The position numbers and the translations under genes were made by a program. A DNA stretch of 64,000 nucleotides from Petropleomorpha daqingensis. GTDB taxonomy: Bacteria; Actinomycetota; Actinomycetes; Mycobacteriales; Geodermatophilaceae. The stretch is from NCBI RefSeq assembly GCF_013408985.1, contig NZ_JACBZT010000001.1:2480001-2544000 (forward strand), in the 5' to 3' direction. The notes beneath the pieces were generated by a model. It ran no database searches and was not told the DNA's origin. It saw only the letters and a program-made list of their open reading frames with translations. Positions 60,155 to 64,000 of the stretch are shown piece after piece (positions within the stretch are counted from its first letter, which is position 1; every line of letters begins with the position of its first letter).

Positions 60155-61024
60155 ATGGTGAGCGTGAGCGCCGCACCTTCCCTGGAGGAGACCCTCCCGT
60201 CCTTCGGGGTCGACGCGCTGGCGCGGCTGGTCGCCGACGGCGACGTGGTGGTGCTCTCCGGCGCCGGGCTGTCCACCGACTCCGGGATCCCCGACTACCG
60301 CGGTGCCACCGGATCGCTGCGGCGGCACACGCCGATGACCTACCAGACGTTCACCCGCGACCCCCGCGGCCGCCACCGCTACTGGGCACGCAGCTTCGTC
60401 GGGTGGCGGCAGATCCGCGGCGCCCGGCCGAACGCCGGGCACCGGGCAGTGGCCGCGCTGCAGGACGCCGGTCTGGTCTCGGGTGTGATCACGCAGAACG
60501 TCGACGGGCTGCACCAGGCCGCCGGTGCGCGGGAGGTCGTGGAGCTGCACGGCGGGCTGGACCGGACGGTCTGCCTGGCCTGCGGCGACGTCGCCGGCCG
60601 CGCCGCTCTCGACGAGCGGCTGCGCGCGGCCAACCCCGACTTCGGCCCGCGGACCGACGAGATCAACCCGGACGGCGACGCCGAGCTGCCCGACGAGGTC
60701 CTCGACGGCTTCGTGATGGTGGACTGCACCGCCTGCGGCTCCGGACCGCTCAAGCCCGACGTCGTCTTCTTCGGCGAGACCGTCCCGCGCGACCGGGTCG
60801 ACACCTGCTTCGAGCTCGTCGACGACGCCGGCTGCCTGCTGGTGCTCGGCTCGTCGTTGACGGTGATGAGCGGCTACCGGTTCGTGCTGCGCGCCGCCAA
60901 GGCCGGCATCCCGGTCGCGATCGTCAACGTCGGCCCGACGCGGGGCGACGCGAAGGCCGACGTCCGCGTCCACGCGCCGCTCGGCGTCGTCCTGCCCGAC
61001 CTCGCCGCCCGAGTGTCGGGCTGA
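60155..61024 (+). CDS. Sir2-family NAD-dependent protein deacetylase
   Basis: A 289-residue sirtuin. NAD-binding is VVLSGAGLSTDSGIPDYRGA and VITQNVDGLHQAAGA, the catalytic His is in ELHGGLDRTVCLACGD, and the zinc Cys pairs are CLAC and CTAC (VMVDCTACGSGPLKPDVVFF). Further on, LVLGSSLTVMSGYRFVLRAA is typical. A ~35-residue insertion between the Cys pairs (LDERLRAANPDFGPRTDEIN) suits class II/III bacterial types. It may remove acetyl or other acyl groups. ATG 60155 is preceded by GAGGG; GTG 60158 and GTG 60164 are alternatives. Confidence 0.93.
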   Translation: MVSVSAAPSLEETLPSFGVDALARLVADGDVVVLSGAGLSTDSGIPDYRGATGSLRRHTPMTYQTFTRDPRGRHRYWARSFVGWRQIRGARPNAGHRAVAALQDAGLVSGVITQNVDGLHQAAGAREVVELHGGLDRTVCLACGDVAGRAALDERLRAANPDFGPRTDEINPDGDAELPDEVLDGFVMVDCTACGSGPLKPDVVFFGETVPRDRVDTCFELVDDAGCLLVLGSSLTVMSGYRFVLRAAKAGIPVAIVNVGPTRGDAKADVRVHAPLGVVLPDLAARVSG

Positions 61025-61027
61025 CCG

Positions 61028-61324
61028 CTGGAGCGCACCGAGGACGGGCGCTGGATCGTCGTCGACGGCCGGCGGTGGCGGGCGACCGACCCTGCGGTGC
61101 CCCAGGACGTGCGGGCCCGCCTGCAGCACCACCTCGGGCAGGCCCGGGCGACGGTGCGCAGCGCCGGCCGGGCGGGGGACGAGGCCGCCGTCGCCGCGGC
61201 GCGGGCGCGCGTGCACCGGGCCAAGACCGGGCTCGGCGAGCGCGGGCCGGCGTGGTGGGACCAGGACGAGACCACCCGCCGGGCCCGGTGGGAGGACGCC
61301 CTGCGCGAGCTCGACGCCGGCTGA
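61028..61324 (+). CDS. Small conserved actinobacterial protein starting at CTG
   Basis: A 98-residue basic helical protein: LERTEDGRWIVVDGRRWRAT, VPQDVRARLQHHLGQARATV, and a C-terminal WWDQDETTRRARWEDALREL. I know this as a widespread actinobacterial family whose members sometimes carry a misleading 'Tol' name; no function is established. The conserved DGRWIVVDGRRWRATDP lies upstream of the first GTG (61097). The only usable start before it is CTG 61028, because the frame begins one codon after the sir2 TGA (61022-61024). Readthrough of sir2 would also yield it. Confidence 0.72.
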   Translation: MERTEDGRWIVVDGRRWRATDPAVPQDVRARLQHHLGQARATVRSAGRAGDEAAVAAARARVHRAKTGLGERGPAWWDQDETTRRARWEDALRELDAG

Positions 61325-61363
61325 CCCGGCGGGGTCGGTCCGGCTCGGCGAGGATGGGCCGCG

Positions 61364-62281
61364 ATGCAGACCTTCGTCCCGGTGGCCGACTTCGAGGAGA
61401 GCGCGCGGCTGCTGGACTCCCCGCGCCTGGGCAAGCAGCGGGTGGAGACCCTGCAGATCCTGCGGGCGCTGGAGCTGCCGGACTACGGATGGGCCAACCA
61501 CCCCGCCGTCCTGATGTGGCGGGGCCGCACGCCGGCGCTGGTCGCCTACGGCCTGGCGATGGTCCGGATCTGGCGCGAGCGGGGGTTCGCCGACACGACC
61601 CACGCGCAGATCGCGGAGTTCGCGCCCGAGGTGGTCGGCCGCCCGCAGGCGGAGCTGGCCGCCGACGGGTTGCTGCCGTCGTGGATGGGTGAGGAGGCGC
61701 TGCACCGCTCCCACCGGTCCAACCTCCTGGCGAAGGACCCGGGGTTCTACCGCCCGCGGTTCACCGAGCTCTTCGGCTCCGAACCCGACGACCTGCCCTA
61801 CGTCTGGCCCGATCCCGACGACCTCCCGCCCGCGCCGGAGCCCGAGGGGGTGCGCGTCTGGGTGGTCCGGCCGCGGTCCCACGACGAGCTGGGCGCCTGC
61901 CTCGCCGCCGGGGTGGTGGGCGTGGGCACGCAGTCGGGGGTGGACGTCGACGCCACCGGCCTGTCGCCGGCGGAGCTGCGCGCGCTGGCCAAGGAGCTGT
62001 CCGGACGGCGACCGGCCAAGGACCTGCGGCAGCTCTCGGCCTTCCTCGACGACGTGAAGCCCGGCGATCCGGTGGCGCTGCCGATCGAGCACGGCGCGGG
62101 ACTGCTGCTCGGGGAGGTCGTGGGCGACTACCTGTTCCAGGGGCGCGAGCTGCTGCCGCACCGCCGCCCGGCGCGGTGGGACCGGGTCGTCCCGCGAGCT
62201 GCCGCGCGTCCGCCGGCGAGCCTGCAGGACCCGCGCGCGCTGTTCTCCGTCGTCCTCGACCCGGCGCACGTCGGCGGCTGA
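61364..62281 (+). CDS. Pyr_excise/MSMEG_6728-type protein fused to a PUA/EVE-like domain
   Basis: A 305-residue protein. Residues 1-~150 (MQTFVPVADFEESARLLDSP, RLGKQRVETLQILRALELPD, GWANHPAVLMWRGRTPALVA, HRSHRSNLLAKDP) match the MSMEG_6728 family, related to the pyrimidine-dimer DNA glycosylase fold of T4 endonuclease V. Residues ~160-305 (VRVWVVRPRSHDELGACLAA, GVVGVGT, FLDDVKPGDPVALPIEHGAG, LLLGEVVGDYLFQ) look like the PUA/EVE-like domain seen at the N-terminus of some Mrr-type restriction enzymes. Together they suggest recognition and repair or removal of altered bases. ATG 61364 is clear. Confidence 0.75.
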   Translation: MQTFVPVADFEESARLLDSPRLGKQRVETLQILRALELPDYGWANHPAVLMWRGRTPALVAYGLAMVRIWRERGFADTTHAQIAEFAPEVVGRPQAELAADGLLPSWMGEEALHRSHRSNLLAKDPGFYRPRFTELFGSEPDDLPYVWPDPDDLPPAPEPEGVRVWVVRPRSHDELGACLAAGVVGVGTQSGVDVDATGLSPAELRALAKELSGRRPAKDLRQLSAFLDDVKPGDPVALPIEHGAGLLLGEVVGDYLFQGRELLPHRRPARWDRVVPRAAARPPASLQDPRALFSVVLDPAHVGG

Positions 62282-62299
62282 CCCACCGGGCTCACCGGC

Positions 62300-63148
62300 T
62301 CAACCGGCGAGGGCCGCCGCCAGCCGGGTCCGGCCGTCGAGCCCGAACCGCGGGTGCTCGGCGTCGATGACCACGCCCCACACGGCGGCGTGCAGCCGGC
62401 GCAGCTCCAGGAACGGGGCCAGCTCGTCGTCCGTCGGGGCGCCGGGGAAGAAGTCGAGTGCTGCCCGGCCGTCGAGCCGGCCGGTGCGGCGCAGACAGGC
62501 GAGGTCCCACTCCACCGGGCCGGTGGAGGTGTCCTCGAGATCGCCCCAGACCCAGCCGTCGGGGGTGGCGAGCAGGTTGCCGGGGTGCGGATCGCCGTGC
62601 AGGGCCCGGGTCGGGCCACCGAGCCGGGGAGTGAGCGCGTCCAGCCGCCGGGCCAGCGCGTCCAACTGCTGCTCGGGGACCTCCCACTCCGCGCCCCGCA
62701 CGGCGAAGGCGGCGAGGTCGTCGAGCGGGGTGTCCAGCGGCGGGGTGGCCGGCGCCGGCAGCTCGGCGAGCACCTCGTGCAGGGCGGCGAGCGCCTGCCC
62801 GGCGTCCTGCGGGGTCGGCCGATCGGGCAGCAGCTCCACGCGGCGCCAGAAGGAGAGCACGCTGCCCGAGTGCTCGTGCGGGCCCGGCGGCAGCAGGTCG
62901 GACGGCGGCACCACCGCCGCGCCGGCCGCCGTCAAGGCGGTGGCCAGCGCGACCTCCCGGCCGAACGGCACCCGGACCTCCGCGCGGAGGCGGCCGGTCA
63001 GGGTCGCGACCCGGGCCACCACGGGTGCCGGTGCGAGGTCGACGACCACGTTCGCGCCGTCGTGGAGCACCCGGGCGTCGTCGGTGCGCAGTCCGTGGGC
63101 GGCCGCGACCGCGCGGGCGGCGGCCACGGCCGCCGCGACGCGGCTCAC
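62300..63148 (-). CDS. Aminoglycoside phosphotransferase-family kinase
   Basis: A 282-residue protein-kinase-like phosphotransferase. The N-lobe (VLHDGANVVVDLAPAPVVAR) is followed by the catalytic loop TRALHGDPHPGNLLATPDGW and the metal motif VWGDLEDTSTGPVEWDLACL, both intact. The substrate could be choline, homoserine, a sugar or an antibiotic. GTG 63148 overlaps the thioesterase gene by 4 bp. It is the last gene of a three-gene operon. Confidence 0.88.
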   Translation of the reverse strand: MSRVAAAVAAARAVAAAHGLRTDDARVLHDGANVVVDLAPAPVVARVATLTGRLRAEVRVPFGREVALATALTAAGAAVVPPSDLLPPGPHEHSGSVLSFWRRVELLPDRPTPQDAGQALAALHEVLAELPAPATPPLDTPLDDLAAFAVRGAEWEVPEQQLDALARRLDALTPRLGGPTRALHGDPHPGNLLATPDGWVWGDLEDTSTGPVEWDLACLRRTGRLDGRAALDFFPGAPTDDELAPFLELRRLHAAVWGVVIDAEHPRFGLDGRTRLAAALAG

Positions 63149-63564
63149 GCCCCGGGGAGGGCGACGTTCTGCAGCCGTACCTGGCCACGGGCTACGGTCT
63201 TGCCGTCGTCCGCCCGGGTCAGGGTGACCAGCCAGAGCTGCAGGGTGCGGCCCTGCTGGATGGGCTCGGCGACGACGTCGATCCGTCCCTCGTTCATCGG
63301 GCGCAGGAAGTCGGTCTGGTTGTTGACGCCGACCGCGAACTGGCCGCGCTCGGCGACGGCCGCGCTGGCCCCGATCGAGGCCGCTGACTCGATCACCGTG
63401 CAGTAGACCCCGCCGTGGACCACGCCCCACGGGGTGTGCTGGTCGGGACCGAGGTCGACGTGCCCGGTCACCCGTGTGCCGCTGAACTCGGCGACCTCGA
63501 AGCCGGAGGCGGCGACGAACGCGCTGGCCTTGGCCAGGTCGGGGGAGGGGAAGCCGGTGCTCAT
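63145..63564 (-). CDS. PaaI-family thioesterase (hotdog fold)
   Basis: A 139-residue hotdog-fold enzyme. The core GPDQHTPWGVVHGGVYCTVI is the conserved HGG helix segment, ESAASIGASAAVAERGQFAV carries the catalytic acid, and VNNQTDFLRPMNEGRIDVVA follows. It likely hydrolyses aryl- or acyl-CoA thioesters. ATG 63564 overlaps the VOC gene by ATGA; ATG 63576 upstream is also in frame. It overlaps the kinase gene by GTGA. Confidence 0.92.
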   Translation of the reverse strand: MSTGFPSPDLAKASAFVAASGFEVAEFSGTRVTGHVDLGPDQHTPWGVVHGGVYCTVIESAASIGASAAVAERGQFAVGVNNQTDFLRPMNEGRIDVVAEPIQQGRTLQLWLVTLTRADDGKTVARGQVRLQNVALPGA

Positions 63565-63920
63565 GCCGCGTCCCACACCAGGCAGAACGGGTGACCCACC
63601 GGGTCGGCGTAGACCCGGAAGTCGCCGCCTTCACCGGGCAACCGCCGCGCGCCGAGGGCGAGTGCCTTCGGCTCGGCCTCGTCGACGTCCTGCACGTAGA
63701 CGTCGAGGTGGAACTGCTGCGGCCGGTCGGGATCGGGCCAGTCCGGCGGTTGCAGGTCCGGGGCCTGCTGGAAGGCCAGCCGGTAGCCGGCACCGGTGAT
63801 CACCACCCAGTCGTCGCCGGGAGAGCCCGTCACGTCCATGCCGAGCAGCTGGGCGTAGAAGGTGGCGAGCGCGTGGGCGTCCGGAGCGTCGATGACGACG
63901 GAGTGCAGCTGGCCGATCAT
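63561..63920 (-). CDS. VOC-family (glyoxalase-like) protein
   Basis: A 119-residue protein built of two beta-alpha-beta-beta-beta modules. GQLHSVVIDAPDAHALATFY with YAQLLGMDV opens the first, and FHLDVYVQDVDEAEPKALAL with GHPFCLVWDAA forms the second. Metal-binding residues such as His6 and His71-like positions are present. The family includes glyoxalases, dioxygenases and drug-binding proteins; this one is probably of the glyoxalase-like DUF branch. ATG 63920 is the first start of the operon. Confidence 0.9.
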   Translation of the reverse strand: MIGQLHSVVIDAPDAHALATFYAQLLGMDVTGSPGDDWVVITGAGYRLAFQQAPDLQPPDWPDPDRPQQFHLDVYVQDVDEAEPKALALGARRLPGEGGDFRVYADPVGHPFCLVWDAA

Positions 63921-64000
63921 GCCTCCATCCTCACCACACTCCTCACGTGCGCGACAGCCGGATACCGGTCGCCGGTCGCCGAGATCCGGCCACCCGGCCT

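Overview
The window is about 74% GC and densely packed. It has many GTG starts, 4-bp or 8-bp ATGA/GTGA gene overlaps, and several genes whose only plausible start is CTG. This is a high-GC actinobacterial chromosome. The gene set and order (DUF2771 lipoprotein, MFS, DUF3027, DUF2530, MarR, TrmH-type methylase, small membrane protein, SepH, SerC, FprA-like reductase, citrate synthase 2) follow the Mycobacterium tuberculosis Rv0875c-Rv0889c neighbourhood as I recall it, with other genes inserted. My best guess is Geodermatophilaceae (Blastococcus, Geodermatophilus or Modestobacter type); that is inference. I see no rRNA, CRISPR array, insertion sequence, prophage or plasmid functions. No gene-free stretch exceeds 300 bases; the longest is 244 bases (54685-54928).

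Layout. 1-9.6 kb: end of an unidentified gene, lipoprotein plus MFS facing a DUF3027 gene, purine permease, MarR regulator, MFS exporter, 2'-5' RNA ligase-like phosphodiesterase, aldo/keto reductase and a divergent thioesterase. 9.6-17 kb: a MacB/FtsX-type ABC exporter (three overlapping genes), a DrrAB-type exporter operon with its own TetR gene and a clear promoter-operator, and a YhgE-like membrane protein. 17-25 kb: tRNA/rRNA methylase, truncated hydrolase plus metallo-hydrolase, acetyltransferase, stress protein, heterodimeric ABC exporter and sepH. 25-31.7 kb: S9 peptidase, divergent ATP-grasp protein, serC, citrate synthase 2 and pdxH (PdxH makes the PLP that SerC uses). 31.7-43.6 kb: MFS pumps, Ohr peroxidase, udgX, NatAB-like ABC pair, F420-type oxidoreductase, repeat protein, PEP carboxylase and an IMPase-like phosphatase with an odd N-terminus. 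43.6-49.4 kb: a five-gene amine glutamylation operon (permease, glutamine synthetase-like ligase, aldehyde dehydrogenase, SDR, gamma-glutamyl amidase). 49.5-56 kb: FprA-type reductase, monooxygenase, secreted GH25-like protein, DNA-repair pair nei/photolyase, methyltransferase, ClpX-zinc-finger protein and tRNA-Arg(CCT). 56-64 kb: secreted phosphoesterase, then a + strand series ending in Sir2 and a pyrimidine-dimer-glycosylase-like fusion protein, and a three-gene - strand operon.

The most unusual signals are: a 46-bp perfect palindrome present twice, with a compensatory base change, each between convergent genes; two tandem GTCAGG-N5-CCTGAC repeats, the second holding a start codon in its loop; three genes that appear to start at CTG; an amine operon that replaces the PuuB oxidase with an SDR; and a fusion of a Pyr_excise-like domain with a PUA/EVE-like reader domain.
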